Source: Nemertoderma westbladi (lineage: Eukaryota; Xenacoelomorpha; Nemertodermatida; Nemertodermatidae). From it: a DNA stretch of 64,000 nucleotides. This document shows positions 40,273 to 52,044 of the stretch, one piece after another. Both the position numbers and the translations under genes were made by a program. Numbering within the stretch: position 1 is the stretch's first letter; each line of letters starts with the position of its first letter. The notes below the pieces were generated by a model, which did no database searches, had not been told where the DNA came from, and worked only from the letters and a program-made list of their open reading frames with translations. The stretch spans positions 124,001 to 188,000 of the forward strand of contig JAUCBJ010006695.1 of NCBI GenBank assembly GCA_032718475.1. Reading direction: 5' to 3'.

Positions 40273-42525
40273 GTAACAGTTATAAATCTTATTGCAGTAA
40301 GCAATAAGGTTGCAAAATACCGTAGTGACCGGTAAATCTGAACCGGTACTTCTGTAGGTCAGTAGGCCCAACTGCCAGAACCGGTACTGCTGTAGGTCCG
40401 TAGGTCCAACTGCCAGAACCGGTACTTCTGTAGGTCTGTAGGCCCAACTGTCCTAACCGGTACTGCTGTATCAGTACATTAGTATTATTCGAATTTGATT
40501 AGTGTATACCGGTAGGTCTTAGTACTTAATCAGGGACTGCAGCCCTGAATTTTTATTGAGATTCTACTTATTTCTGTCGGTTTTATTTACTAGTAGGCTA
40601 ATATTGAGCAGAAGGCGTGTGACCCTGCTCAGATTGTTCAGATAATTGTAGGCTGAGCTGCTGTCTGACTGTTGTTGGGTTTGGAGAGATTACGGCGTGT
40701 GTAGAGTTTGTCTGATAAAGTGCCGTTAGTAAGTTGGGGCAGCCATATGCTGTAAGGTCAATCCCCTCTTAAAGAATAAGTCGTACTACCGTGTTAGAAC
40801 GCATACTAACTAACTATTTCAGAATCTGCATATACTGTAGTTTATTTAGGCTTGATCGTAGTCTGCCAGCGTTTTAGCCTGTGTTTGTTTGTGTGGTCTG
40901 TTCAGGTACCGTAATAGTTATTACTCAGATATTTTGTAGGCTGGATTGTTGTCTAGCTATTATTAGGTCTGAAGAGATTGCTGTGTGTGTGGAGTTTGTC
41001 TGATAAAGTGCTGTTAGTAAGTTGGGGCAGCCATATGCTGTAAGGTCAATCCCCTCTTAAAGAATAAGTCGTACTACCGTGTTAGAACGCATACTAACTA
41101 ACCATTTCAGAATCTACACGTACGGTAGTTTATTTAGGCTTGGTGGTAGTCTGCCAGCGTTTAGTTTGTATTTGTTTGAGTATTCTGTATGGGTAGCGTA
41201 ATATTTATTATTCAGAGTTTATGCGATTATTCGCAACATTCATGTCCCCAAGTTTATTCCTACAGTAATTGTGCTTGTTATACATACCGTTATAGTTAAA
41301 TTAACCCCGGTACTACACGGGCTGCTTGGCGTAGGACAAGACTGGTGACTTTGTGCTCTGGTCACTCCAGCAGATGCCGTGGTTCTTTTAACTGTTCAAG
41401 TATATTTAACTACTGATTATTTGTTGTACCGGTACTTGTACCTAATTTAGGGTTTAGTGTACAGTGCTTTCCGAAGTAATTAGTGTGTAGGCAGTATATT
41501 TGTGTTGTAAAGTGGTTGATAGGCACATTCGTTAGCTCTATTAACTTCTGGGTAGGAACACTCCGTGATACATAACGTAGTACCTATAGCGATACGGTTA
41601 TAGGTCGTCAGGCGGTGGTATTTTCCTATCTGGACAGTGCAATATATTTACTGCTACTTATTATTTCAAATACCGTAGTACCCTGTCCGTTGTAATAACC
41701 AGAAATCTAACCCTTTGTTAGGCTGGTTTGTAGACTTCCTGTAAAATTACCCTAAAAATTTCGTACGTAATATTTTTGTTGTGTTTTAATTAGAGAATTA
41801 ATCTCACCCGTATCGTAAGTAATTTGTAGTATTAAGTAACTTAGGTAAATTAGAATTATCTGTTTTAGTGTCAAATAAGTAGCACTTCACTGAGAGCGCA
41901 CAGCTTTTGTGTAGTGATTACTTCCCAGAAATAATAACATTTATTTCAAATATTGACAAAACCCATTTTAAACGGGTATATAAATATTATAAATCAACTC
42001 AAACGATTTATAAATAGTAGGCCTGCCATACAACAACTAGGTCTCCATATCAGTTGGACTACTGCTTAAATAACGGTAATAAAGTAAGTAAAGTAACCAA
42101 GTAACCCTAACATTCAGAAATTCAATTATTTTAAAATAATTGACATACCGGTATTTACAATAGGCTTATTATATTTATTCGATAAATTTAGGCTGAAATC
42201 ATACCGGTACTCTGTAATTAATTCTAGTCCAGAATTATACTTATATACTATAAGTGTAAGCTGCATACCGGTATTCACGATAGGCCTATTATATATTTAT
42301 ATATATTTGTGCTAAAATTATATACCGGTACTCTGTGACAAATCTAGTCTGTAATAATACTTATATATATACTATAAGCATACCGGTATTCTAATATATT
42401 GTATATATATCACGTTACACCGAGTAACGGTATCGGTAATTAATCGCTAGGCTTGCAGTGATACTGAATTACTAGACTTGCTTTAACTGTAATATAGCAG
42501 TAGGCATTCAACTGTACAAACAAAA
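40273..42525 (+). other. element 2, 5' leader
   Basis: 2.25 kb, homologous to the leader of element 1. It begins GTAACAGTTATAAATC with no TGG primer-binding site. It contains the same 288-bp tandem duplication (AAGTTGGGGC at 40,731 and 41,019). Five ACCGGTA palindromes lie at 42,148-42,382 with ~55-63 bp spacing, just before gag. An array unique in length to this copy lies at 40,329-40,470. Confidence 0.75.
40329..40470. repeat. ~38-bp ACCGGTAC minisatellite in the leader
   Basis: Four units of about 38 bp, each starting AACCGGTACTTCTGTAGGTC or close variants and ending near CCAACTGCCAG. Element 1 has only one to two units at the same place (32,935-33,010), so the array has expanded here. 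Confidence 0.8.
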
Positions 42526-45500
42526 ATGTCTGACACAAAACGGGCACTGTCAGATAGTCTTTTGGAAGGTGTTAGAATGAGTCTTAGACTTGGACAGGGT
42601 CTTGAAAGGAAGATGGCAGAGGCAATGGCAACAGCAGAAGCGAAAAGAAAGGCGGCAGAGGCAATGGCAACAGCAGAAGCGGAAAGAAAGGCGGCAGAGA
42701 CAATGGCAACAGCAGAAGCGGAAAGAAAGGCGGCAGAGGCAATGGCAACAGTAGAAGCGGAAAGAAAGATAGAGACACCTGTACTCCCAGAACCTGCCTA
42801 TAAATTCCCTTTGTACAGTACTAAACTACCTGTGCCCAGTAGGACTGTTCCCGAGTCCGAACCCGTCCTGGACGCCGAGCGAGATATCAAGAATTTATCG
42901 CCCGTCGTCTCTCGCTCGCCCGCTACTACGTTGGCGACTCCCGCTTCGGCGGTTGAGTGGGTAGCTGAGGGACGACGGGAGATGGGTCTCCTTCTCGAGC
43001 AGCTGAGGGAACACTGTTTGTGCTCCTCTCAGCAGGTCCGGGAAATGGAAGAGACTGTCCAGCAGCTCAAGGGAACAGTAAGGGAAAGTAGGTTAGAGTT
43101 GCAAAAGGTGCAGCAAAGTATCGCGTTAGAACGCGATAAATTAGTCAATTTACAAAAGGGTATACCACCACCCCCTGTAACAATGTGTCAACCCGTTAGG
43201 TCTGAAGTATCTCATGCGCAAGGTGTGGAGCCTACACGCATCTATACTGCTAGTGAAGTAGAAACTCCTATAGTAAACCCTATTCAGGGTGATTATAAAC
43301 CTGTTGATAATAATATTCCATATAGACCTGATCATAATCCGAGAAATTTATATACCGATAATTCTATATTCAATAATACGATGGCTCAAGAAAGTTTTAC
43401 GCGTCAAATGGCTAGAACCGAAGCCCGTCAAGCGGTAAGGGTTGGAGAGATCGTCAAGTTCAATGGAGATGAGATGAAATGGTTACCTTTTAATGAATAT
43501 TACAAAGATAACATACAGAATTCTGTGCTATCTAACGGAGAGAAACTCAGATACCTCATTGAATGCTTGGAAGGACCTCCCAAGTTAATGGCATTAAAGT
43601 TTATTGGACATCCAGATGGATTAAGACAAGTTTGGGATACATTAAACATCAGGTATGGTAACAAGGATAACATAGCTAAGTATTTGTATGCAAAATTAGT
43701 AGCCCCCCGACACTTCCTTAGTAGCGGGATTATAGAGTTTTCCGATGAGATTCAAGAGATCTGTAGACAACTGGACTGGTTAGGTAAGTCGCATGAATAT
43801 CAGAGTTCCATGGTCATTGGAGCCGTAGTCTCTACTTTACCAAAGGGTGGAGTATGTACGCGCTGGGACAAGAAAGTGTTGTACATGAATGAACAACAAC
43901 GACGAAGTCCTACCATGGCTGATCTCATGTCCTTCTTAGATAGTGAAGTAAAATTACAACTCATAAGGCAGTCCAGAGAGAAAACATCGGAAAATAAGGT
44001 AAGTGAGAAACCCGTTTCTAGGAGAAAGATAATACCAGTGTGTTATACTGACGACGGCGAAAGCCAAGCTTCTCAAGAAGAGGACAGCGGGAAAGACACA
44101 GCAAAATCTTACTATGACAACAAGACCTATAAAGACGTAAGTAAATACAAGTCTCGAACCAGTGACAGGAGAGAACAGGTAACAACAACTCCTCCTACGT
44201 CTCCTAAGAGAATTCACGGAAGAAAGCCCGAAGAAAGAACGAGAGTGCAGAACGTTAACCAAGTTAAGGTGAGTAACATCAAACCAAAATGTGCGCTGTG
44301 CGACGGGCCCCACCGTTTGAGTGCGTGTGCTGAATTTCTAAAGAAATCCCTTGTAGACAGACGTACAGTCCTGTGGAATAAGCGGTTATGCTATAATTGC
44401 CTCAGATCAGGACACCAACGGCGAACCTGTTACTCCGACATAAAGTGTGCAAAGTGTGGCGCGAAACATCACATCTTGTTACACAGTGAGTTCGAACGAG
44501 ACAAACTGAGTCAGGTAAGTGAGCCCGAACTACATGTCCAATTCAGTGATGTAAACGACACTGATCAAGAATCTGAGATGGAAGGATTCTATACTGATGA
44601 ATTCTCCGACGCCAACGAATCCTGTTATCTAATCAATACCGCAGTGTATCGAGCACTTACTCATGAAAAGGACACCAACAATGAGTTTCCCCCAACTACT
44701 TTTGCCAAACAACCATCTTGGAAAGCTCCAACTTCCAACGTAGGAATCAGAGAATTTCCTGTAGTGCAGGTAAGAGTTCACGGTCTTAACAAAAGTTACA
44801 TAGTGAACGCCCTCCTTGACTCCGGCAGCACAGGAACATTCATCGATCAAGAACTAGCCGAAGATATCTTTGCTGGACAACCCAAGTTCCGGACTAAATT
44901 GAATATGTCAGGAATTATGCAGGTTTGGAAATCTACCCTAACGGCAGACTACTATGTAGGTGTGTTGTCCACCCCCCAGGATAAATTAGGAGCACAAGGT
45001 ATAAGGTCGGTAAAAATGGTGGCTATAAAGAACTTCGCTACTACCCAAGCAGACCTTTATAATTGGGACGAGGATGAGAGCATCCAACATCTTAAGATAC
45101 CTCGATCCCAGACAGATTATCCTGGAGTGCAAATACTCATCGGCCAAAACGCGCATGAGGCGCTCGAGACATTGGAGAAACGGCCTGCTCAACCGCAGCC
45201 ACTACAAACCTATGCGGTAAGAACTAGAGTAGGTTGGTACTTCACTGGCCCTTCCCGTAGAACTCTCAAAGAGAGATTACCTCAACAACAGGTATACCAA
45301 GTAAAGGGGGAAGTGGAGAGCAGTGATGTGGACGATCCAACTGAGGGAACACCATACTCCTCAGATAATGACGATATTAACTCCAATGTAGATCAATGGA
45401 GACATTGCCTTGGGACGATTAATCCAGCCGACATCGATTCCAGAGGAGCAACTCCTCAAGAACTGATAGATACTCCAGGCTGGTTAGGTGGATCCGACTC

Positions 45501-45720
45501 CTTAAGTAAAGAAGAAGAAGAATGGCCTCCTCATCTTACCACGGCAGAAATTAGACAGGCCAAGGGAGCGGAGAAAGTAACACAACAACTCAATCGCCCA
45601 GCTAGTCGTTTATGTTTACTGGAAAGAGACCGAAAACTGTCCGGAAACTATGGAAGGCAAGATACTCTTCCTACGGCCGCTTCCCTGGTCCGACGAATGT
45701 CTGGGGACTCCATAACGTAA
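42526..45720 (+). CDS. element 2, Gag-protease with in-frame pol remnants (1,064 aa)
   Basis: One unbroken frame. It starts MSDTKRALSDSLL, has four 13-residue repeats (AEAMATAEAERKA type, 39-bp DNA period, 42,616-42,771), then the DUF1759-like capsid domain, three zinc motifs (CALCDGPHRLSAC, CYNCLRSGHQRRTC, CAKCGAKHHILLH) and an intact protease site LLDSGSTGTF. At about 45,378 it joins a short RNase H tail (QWRHCLGTINPADI), and at about 45,575 a piece of the very end of pol. RT, most of RNase H and integrase are gone, yet both joins preserve the frame. It could still make particles and protease, and so be packaged in trans. Element 1 has about the same sequence in the shared parts. Confidence 0.9.
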   Translation: MSDTKRALSDSLLEGVRMSLRLGQGLERKMAEAMATAEAKRKAAEAMATAEAERKAAETMATAEAERKAAEAMATVEAERKIETPVLPEPAYKFPLYSTKLPVPSRTVPESEPVLDAERDIKNLSPVVSRSPATTLATPASAVEWVAEGRREMGLLLEQLREHCLCSSQQVREMEETVQQLKGTVRESRLELQKVQQSIALERDKLVNLQKGIPPPPVTMCQPVRSEVSHAQGVEPTRIYTASEVETPIVNPIQGDYKPVDNNIPYRPDHNPRNLYTDNSIFNNTMAQESFTRQMARTEARQAVRVGEIVKFNGDEMKWLPFNEYYKDNIQNSVLSNGEKLRYLIECLEGPPKLMALKFIGHPDGLRQVWDTLNIRYGNKDNIAKYLYAKLVAPRHFLSSGIIEFSDEIQEICRQLDWLGKSHEYQSSMVIGAVVSTLPKGGVCTRWDKKVLYMNEQQRRSPTMADLMSFLDSEVKLQLIRQSREKTSENKVSEKPVSRRKIIPVCYTDDGESQASQEEDSGKDTAKSYYDNKTYKDVSKYKSRTSDRREQVTTTPPTSPKRIHGRKPEERTRVQNVNQVKVSNIKPKCALCDGPHRLSACAEFLKKSLVDRRTVLWNKRLCYNCLRSGHQRRTCYSDIKCAKCGAKHHILLHSEFERDKLSQVSEPELHVQFSDVNDTDQESEMEGFYTDEFSDANESCYLINTAVYRALTHEKDTNNEFPPTTFAKQPSWKAPTSNVGIREFPVVQVRVHGLNKSYIVNALLDSGSTGTFIDQELAEDIFAGQPKFRTKLNMSGIMQVWKSTLTADYYVGVLSTPQDKLGAQGIRSVKMVAIKNFATTQADLYNWDEDESIQHLKIPRSQTDYPGVQILIGQNAHEALETLEKRPAQPQPLQTYAVRTRVGWYFTGPSRRTLKERLPQQQVYQVKGEVESSDVDDPTEGTPYSSDNDDINSNVDQWRHCLGTINPADIDSRGATPQELIDTPGWLGGSDSLSKEEEEWPPHLTTAEIRQAKGAEKVTQQLNRPASRLCLLERDRKLSGNYGRQDTLPTAASLVRRMSGDSIT

Positions 45721-47345
45721 TAACATATGGAGTGGGTGTGTGACTATATCATTTTATATTTGTTTTTTATTTTATATTTATGTATGTATTATTACGTAAT
45801 TTTATTATAATCGTTTTCTTTAATTTTATTTAGTAGAATGTTATTTTAGCGATTATTTAGTAGATTAGTGCAATATATTAGTGTTTATTACGTAAGTAAT
45901 TACTTATAATATATATTTAGTGCGACGGCGAGAAATAATTCTTTTTCTCTTTCCTTACTGTCCGTATCATATTATAAATACGTGACTACAGTAAGATGAC
46001 ATGTCAGTACTTATTAAAGTACAATAAAGCCACTACTATATTCAAGTATTATTGGTAGGCAGAGTATTAGGAATGCAAAGTTCAGATCCTCGTGTCTCGG
46101 CTAAACCAAGCTCTGGGTAGACCTTGGAAACGACTTGCCTCTTCACACTGACATTGCTTCGTGCGATATTGCTCTTCTACCTTATAACAAATAATACATA
46201 TAGTAGCGTGATGTCCCTCTAACAGTAGCGTAAAACGCAAATAAATCTGTTAAATCTTTTGACCATCTGTAATTCTAGTCGATTAAGATATCGTGGCACC
46301 CACCGATATACTTGAAAGACAAATTCTAGAATCAGTGGTTAACGTCCCCAGACAAGTTCTGGAATAAATCGGTGCCCATCTTAAATATTAATTTAATATT
46401 TATTAAAATCTGTAAATTTCAGATCCTTTAAAATTTCTAGTCAATTAAGATATCGCAGCACTTACCGATACTCTTAGAAGGACTATTTTATAGAATTAAG
46501 GATCCTAAGTCCCCAGATATGCTCTGGAATAAAATTTGTGTCAATTTAACATCAAATAATAAAATTCACGGGAATAAATTTAAATTCATATTCAAATGAA
46601 TTTCATAAATTGTCATTTTGTGCAATTTATAACATTCCCAAAATTCCAGTAATTAATAGATCATGGGAGCGGAGATTCATATTGAGTGTACTAGAGTGCG
46701 AGAATCTCCAACATATAGTCAATAGCCGATAAAATTTATAAAATCATGCATAAAGAGGATATTGACAATTAAAGAATTACTATTAAATAGCATCCCAGAT
46801 CTGTATGCATGAGAATTACCCTAATTCTACCGCTAGTTTTCCATAATGTCACCATGGCAACACCCACGCTAGAATTAGAAGCAAGTTAAAGGAACAATAA
46901 AAAGCTTGCCCCATTGCGTAGCATAAGAGTATACATAGCGCACTATTAGTATCCAAGGATACATAGTAATAACGTGACATTCTGGAAGACACTGACTAAC
47001 GGACAAATGGCCTGCATGTGTGCAGTAAGTAATGATTGTATGGAATTTGTGCGTTTATAGGTGAATGTTACTACTAAAGTGTGTTTACAGTAGCTAATCG
47101 CAATTGTAAAGTAGCCCTAACTCTACCGAGATAACCTCAAGTGGATTCAAGCCTTTGGGACGGACAGTGGTGGGACTTGTGCCGGTTATTGTTGTCGTGC
47201 TGTTGCTACATGTTGGCGTAAACACCGCGACAACGGTACATCGGCGCTGAGAAACCCACTGTCCGGGGGCAAAGACTAGTAGGCAGCGACGCCCACTTGC
47301 CTAAATATTGACTCATACTAATATTAATAAACTCAGATAGCAGAT
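45721..47345 (+). other. element 2, spacer before ORF3
   Basis: 1.6 kb non-coding, homologous to 21,248-22,868 of element 1 along its whole length, including the repeated GATTAAGATATC block (near 46,282 and 46,445) and the conserved inverted repeat CGGACAGTGG/CCACTGTCCG (47,161-47,265). Confidence 0.7.
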
Positions 47346-48793
47346 ATGACGGAATTAATAGAAGATGATCTTGGTATCAGGGAACGATATACTCTACCTT
47401 TACAAGCATTTGTGGATAGCTTGATACGCGGTGAAGCCGATCCAACCATTACGGAGGACGATGGTCGTTATATCGAACCGCCGATGTCCCAAGAGCAACT
47501 TACGCGTGAATTGGACTATCGAAAATTAACCGCTCGCTATACGCATCGTAATGGTACGTATATGGACTTCCTAACTACCGGCCATCCTATCGATTTACAT
47601 GATACGGACGATGTATACCCCGAAAGGGAAATGGTTCTATTTAAATATCATACCCAGCGGAGTCGTAACGATAAACCGAGAATAGATCACGAAAATTATA
47701 TTCGTAACAGACTGGGAAGACGAACCAATATGCCTAGAATCTGAGGAGATTCAGCCTTTCGCGCCCGGAACAACGACAACGATTACCTCCTTGAATGGTA
47801 TCAAGGTCCACAGTGTCTCACTGCGTACGATTATCGCCATGCCAACTATGTTTCTCGGCAACGTTGTCGGTTATGCGCATCGAGAGACCATGTTACGCCC
47901 ATGGACACAAACGTCCGCTGTTCCTATTTCCACGAACAACCGACGATGGAAATTTATTGCGCGTATTACCGACTCAATAACTTGCACATTTTTGCGGTTT
48001 GCCCTCAATTTATGACTCAATGTCACCATTGTCAACTAAAGGGACGCGCCAGTTTCGATTGCCCTTTTTAGTCACGATTTGGAAAGCGTAGATGAAATGA
48101 TCACACTACGTTACATCAGAGCTTGGGAAGCGAACGCTGATTTACATTGTGATTCGCGCCATCGTTATTATCCTGGACGCGCTTACGAAGGAGTTTATGC
48201 GTTCCATCCTTATCTATTCGCTTCTGTCGAACAGAAATCACGCATATCGAGTTACGAACTACTGAAGCGCGTCGGAGAATGTATTTCAACCAAATTCGTA
48301 CGCAAATTTCTCAGGAGGGTTAATCCTAGCAACCTTCATTCCTATAACTTATCAGTTATATCCGTCAGGACCCGGACTATGGAGACTTATTTGTTAACTC
48401 ATACCCCGAGTTACAGGAAGTATATCGACGGCCTTACGAATACCGAGCCCGCGAACGCGAGTTGGAAAGGACCATTAAACCCCGGAGGTTTCTAGCGGCC
48501 TATGGTCCACCCACGGCCCTCGTTCAGACCACTCGTAAAGGACCCGTAAGAGCGGCTGTCTTAAAACGAGCTCTCAAAGCCGTTAGACCCCTCTCCCCGA
48601 CGTTGATATCAATCAACCCGGTACTTCGACTGGCGGATACACCGACCATAATCCTACACCCTCTGATGCAATCATATTGCACCCTTCACCCAGGAGTTAT
48701 AGCCCTCCTTGTAAAGTGGCTCGCCCCAAAGAGAAAAAGACTCTGGCTAGCTTTAAAAAACTGCGTAAACGCCGTCCGCGTAAGAAAGATTAA
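47346..48793 (+). pseudogene. element 2, ORF3 remnant
   Basis: The first 121 or so residues of ORF3 are present and close to element 1 (MTELIEDDLGIRERYTLPLQ). At about 47,712 a deletion of roughly 2.8 kb jumps to the zinc-region half, out of frame, so the first frame ends at 47,744. The distal part keeps the zinc-knuckle region and the basic C-terminus up to 48,793, but it is broken again by an extra T near 48,068 and by a further shift near 48,350. No ORF3 protein can be made from this copy. Confidence 0.85.
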
Positions 48794-48853
48794 CTGTTTA
48801 GAGTATTTACGTATATTAGAAACTGTGATTTTGTATATTTTATAGACTTAAAT

Positions 48854-48871
48854 CCCATTTTCTGGGAGCGG
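48854..48871 (+). other. element 2, polypurine-tract position
   Basis: CCCATTTTCTGGGAGCGG, identical to the sequence before the 3' LTR of element 1. It is probably the plus-strand priming site. Confidence 0.6.
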
Positions 48872-50063
48872 TGTAAAAGCTTTTGTGGGATAACTGATTC
48901 GTTTGCTTTGCTAACCAGTTCCCCCCAGTCGCTGAATACTCTAAAAAGGGATCTATAGCTAAAATAGTGCAAGCTACCAGCTTATTGGCTGAGGGGCTGT
49001 ACGAAGGTATCTGGGTTCTGCTCGATCGGCCAACCAGCTTAGGGAGGTTGCCTCAGCCATGTTGTCCGTATCGGCCAATAGAATTTGAGTGGGCGTTGAT
49101 TTTGACCTATCCCAGAGCTACTGAACTGAATTTCCTATCTGTATGCTCATCCTCTGTGTTGGACGGGAGCTTCGGGGAATAAGGGTAGTTGGTATCCTCG
49201 TATAGTCATGTAGTCACATGTTTCTGTTGTTGTGTTCCCATTTTTCGCCATAACACCGGCTTTTGGAACAACTCTAGCAAAAACTGCTTAGATTATAGAA
49301 AGTATAACTGTTACCGGCGGTACTTACCAACTAATCGGCACACGGCACGGACTTTAATTACTAATCATATTGTTTGTACTGCTATTTACCGTCAGTTATT
49401 AATTGTATCGATTTGTTGATGAAATATTGTCATTTGGAGAATATTGATAAATCACCCAAATTTCCCAATTTTCTTGATACACTACAGGTTAGAGAGACAG
49501 GCTATATATAACAATTGCGATTTATATCAATGTGGTGTGTATTGAATCTAATGTTATTTAGTAGACACTACCTGAGTCAATTGCTGTTCTCTTTATGTGT
49601 GATCAAATATACTGACGGTCGGCAGAATAGTGTGCATGATTGTGAGTGTGACTGGTAACAAAGCATTTCCTAAAGAATGCGCCTTATACTTTAATCATAA
49701 GCCCTATCGTTGCGTTTAGTATAAGTCCTAGCTCTGTTTAAATAGATAGAGCGCCACGTCCTAAAGGAACTGTTAATATTTCCCGAAAGTTAATAATATC
49801 TGTCAGAAATTACATATTAGCGATCAATCGAATAATACAGTAGGTTTACACTGCAACCTTACACTGCAATAATAAAATCTAAGCATCCGAATTCAGCCTC
49901 CCGGGTGTATCCATCGGGTGAATGATCGCGCATGGGCTGGCTTCGGCTAATGTTTTGTTTATTAGCATAAAAATATTGTCGTATGCTAAAGGTGTGTTAA
50001 TTAACTAAAAGACATATAAATTTTGGCAGGTTAAACTGCTAAAGGTCTTCAAAAGCGCGAACA
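48872..50063 (+). repeat. element 2, 3' LTR
   Basis: 1,192 bp, almost identical to 39,081-40,272. It is followed by the target duplication AATAT. The small frames inside (48,967-49,182 and 49,189-49,419, also in the 5' LTR) carry no recognisable domain. Confidence 0.95.
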
Positions 50064-50074
50064 AATATACCATT

Positions 50075-50290
50075 AAGGATAGTGGGGACTTTCTACGCAA
50101 TCAAAATTAATCTCTGTCAAGGGGAATATCGATTCCAACAGCTGATTTCTCCAGTAATATAACTGTACCTTGTTCTATTATTTAGGTGAGACTAACCTGC
50201 CACTGTGATCTGTTCCTTTCCCTTAATTAATATTTTAACATTGGGTAGAGATATTAATTTGCTGACCTGCGCTTTTGGGTCAACACGGAA
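50075..50290. repeat. dispersed repeat with GTTTTGGTTA-type end (copy 2)
   Basis: GTGGGGACTTTCTACGCAAT, then AATCTCTGTCAAGGGGAATA, then TCTGTTCCTTTCCCTTAATT: the same order of blocks as at 35,225-35,470. The P450-1 3' flank continued into this repeat before element 2 inserted. Confidence 0.6.
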
Positions 50291-51673
50291 AGGTTCTCAG
50301 GCCACTGGGTCTCAGGACTCTCAGGGTCACTGACCACCATATTATAACATGAAATATTCCTTTTTACGTTATGTAAGAATACACGTTCCCACTTTTATAT
50401 TTATTTCATAAAAACAATAATAATGGTCATATAATACTATTATTGTAATAACACATCCTTGTCTTGTGTTATTAGTTTTGCAAATAAAATGCTTCTGGCA
50501 AGGCTTCTGGCAAGCTATTCTATATGAAAAATACTGGCTCAAGCCCTGCAGAAAAATACATTTACTGACATTATAACAGACAATGGTAACTCAAATTATG
50601 GGTTTAGCGCATCCGTCAAACTAGATAATGTTTAGAATAAGTAGAGTGTATCTATTAATTTCTGCCAACTAGGGCCATCGTCAGGATAAACAATATCAGA
50701 CTGAATGATAAAAAAAATTACACATAATATTGGCGAGGGCTATATAATTTATGACAATGGCGTACTGTAGCAGGATTCGGTAGAACGCTTTCGGTGGATG
50801 TTCCTAGCACATCTGTCTTAGCTTAGCACATAGCCTCGCCCAACCAAACATTTGTTGCTTCCTCAACTTCCGGTGCGGCAGTTGACCTAGAAGGCTCCTC
50901 AACGATAACACCTCATCCCTAGAAATGGCGGACTACAACACAACCAGTAACTCACCAACCTTAATTGAATAGCAAACTCCACTATATAACACACGGTTCG
51001 AAGGACCATGTCCTTGCTAAAACATTCAAGACATTGTGGGGTGTGAAATTGGAAATTAGGATTCAATGTTGGGGTGGAAACCTAAGGGTGATGATAATAA
51101 AGCCACACTGTATGGGATGTCGGGGACGTGGGGACTACAGAGCCAATAGCGTGAGGCCAATAGCTGACAATGTGACTGAGTTGTAAAATATTTTGAAAAT
51201 GTTGTACAGTATGATGCTTCAGTAATATAAAGTTATAAAATACGGCCGTATATTTACTTACTTGATTATGGTTTACCATAATAGGGTTGGTGCGCGAAAA
51301 ATTTTGGGATAGAAACAATTGAAGAAGGGGTTAAGGAAGGTGCCCTGATTCCAGTGGCGGCGTATGTTTTTGTAAAAACACGAGGAATTGGTCGAAATGG
51401 CTGGTTTACTTGCTCCTTTGTGGAGGGGGATTTTCGATCCATTCAAATATACATTCAATTTCAATCATTTTACACATATGGGTTATATCAATTTATATCG
51501 GCGAGTCTTGCGCGTCTTTTGACACCTAAATTAATCAAATTCATGCTGTTGAAAATTGATAAAATGCTGTTCACAATTGCAAACTCGGCAGATTGCCTGA
51601 CCTGTATGCAAGCTCTCAGCCCTATTAGCCTATTGCAGTATCTGAGTATTAGTATTGCAGCTTTCTTCATTAA
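50291..51673. other. non-coding
   Basis: AT-rich sequence. A 135-codon frame at 51,354-51,761 (plus) runs into a perfect hairpin and shows no domain or homologue I know, so I do not call it a gene. Confidence 0.4.
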
Positions 51674-51768
51674 GTTGGGTTTACCGGTGACCGGTACACA
51701 ATTTAGAATAACATTTTATACTATAAAATGTTATTATAAATTGTGTACCGGTCACCGGTAAACCCAAC
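51674..51768. repeat. near-perfect 95-bp palindrome
   Basis: Left arm 51,674-51,720 and right arm 51,722-51,768 are complementary over 47 bp with one mismatch and a single central base. The arms include the nested palindrome ACCGGTGACCGGT/ACCGGTCACCGGT. It could be a tiny foldback element or a source of hairpin RNA. Confidence 0.95.
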
Positions 51769-51839
51769 AATATTATTTAGTATTTATAGTAGCTACCAAT
51801 TAATATACAGTACAGTAGTAGCGTTGTAACAGTAAAATA

Positions 51840-51972
51840 GACCCCCCCTCCCCGGAAAATGTGCCCGGGGGCTTTTTTCCTATGAAAAAATGCCCCCCCC
51901 CGGGCAAATTCTCATAGGAATAAATGTCCCCCGTAGGAAATTATGCACCCCACCCTCCCCCCCCCCCCCTTA
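51840..51972. repeat. C/G homopolymer cluster
   Basis: Several C runs and a G run, with an inverted pair CCTATGAAAAAATG / CATAGGAATAAATG-like. It is low-complexity sequence, and assembly length is unreliable here. Confidence 0.6.
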
Positions 51973-52044
51973 ATTAAACTATTTTATTGAAGACTGTCTC
52001 ACTCTAGAAAGAGACACAATACCAACACCAACCTCCGAAGGTTC

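Larger units (their letters stand above)
39081..50063 (+). mobile_element. element 2: internally deleted BEL/Pao retrotransposon, 11.0 kb
   Basis: TG...CA ends, 1,192-bp LTRs and a 5-bp target duplication AATAT (39,076-39,080 and 50,064-50,068). It belongs to the same family as element 1: leader, gag-protease, pol-ORF3 spacer, ORF3 ends and priming-site region all match. It lacks about 1.77 kb covering RT and early RNase H, about 1.71 kb covering late pol, about 2.8 kb of ORF3, and much of the gag N-terminus. Its LTRs differ at only two noticed positions, so it inserted recently, using enzymes supplied from elsewhere. Confidence 0.95.

Noticed and set aside
51354-51761. 135-codon plus-strand frame
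   Set aside because: It runs into the perfect palindrome at 51,674 and has no recognisable domain; hydrophobic patches are expected from AT-rich sequence.
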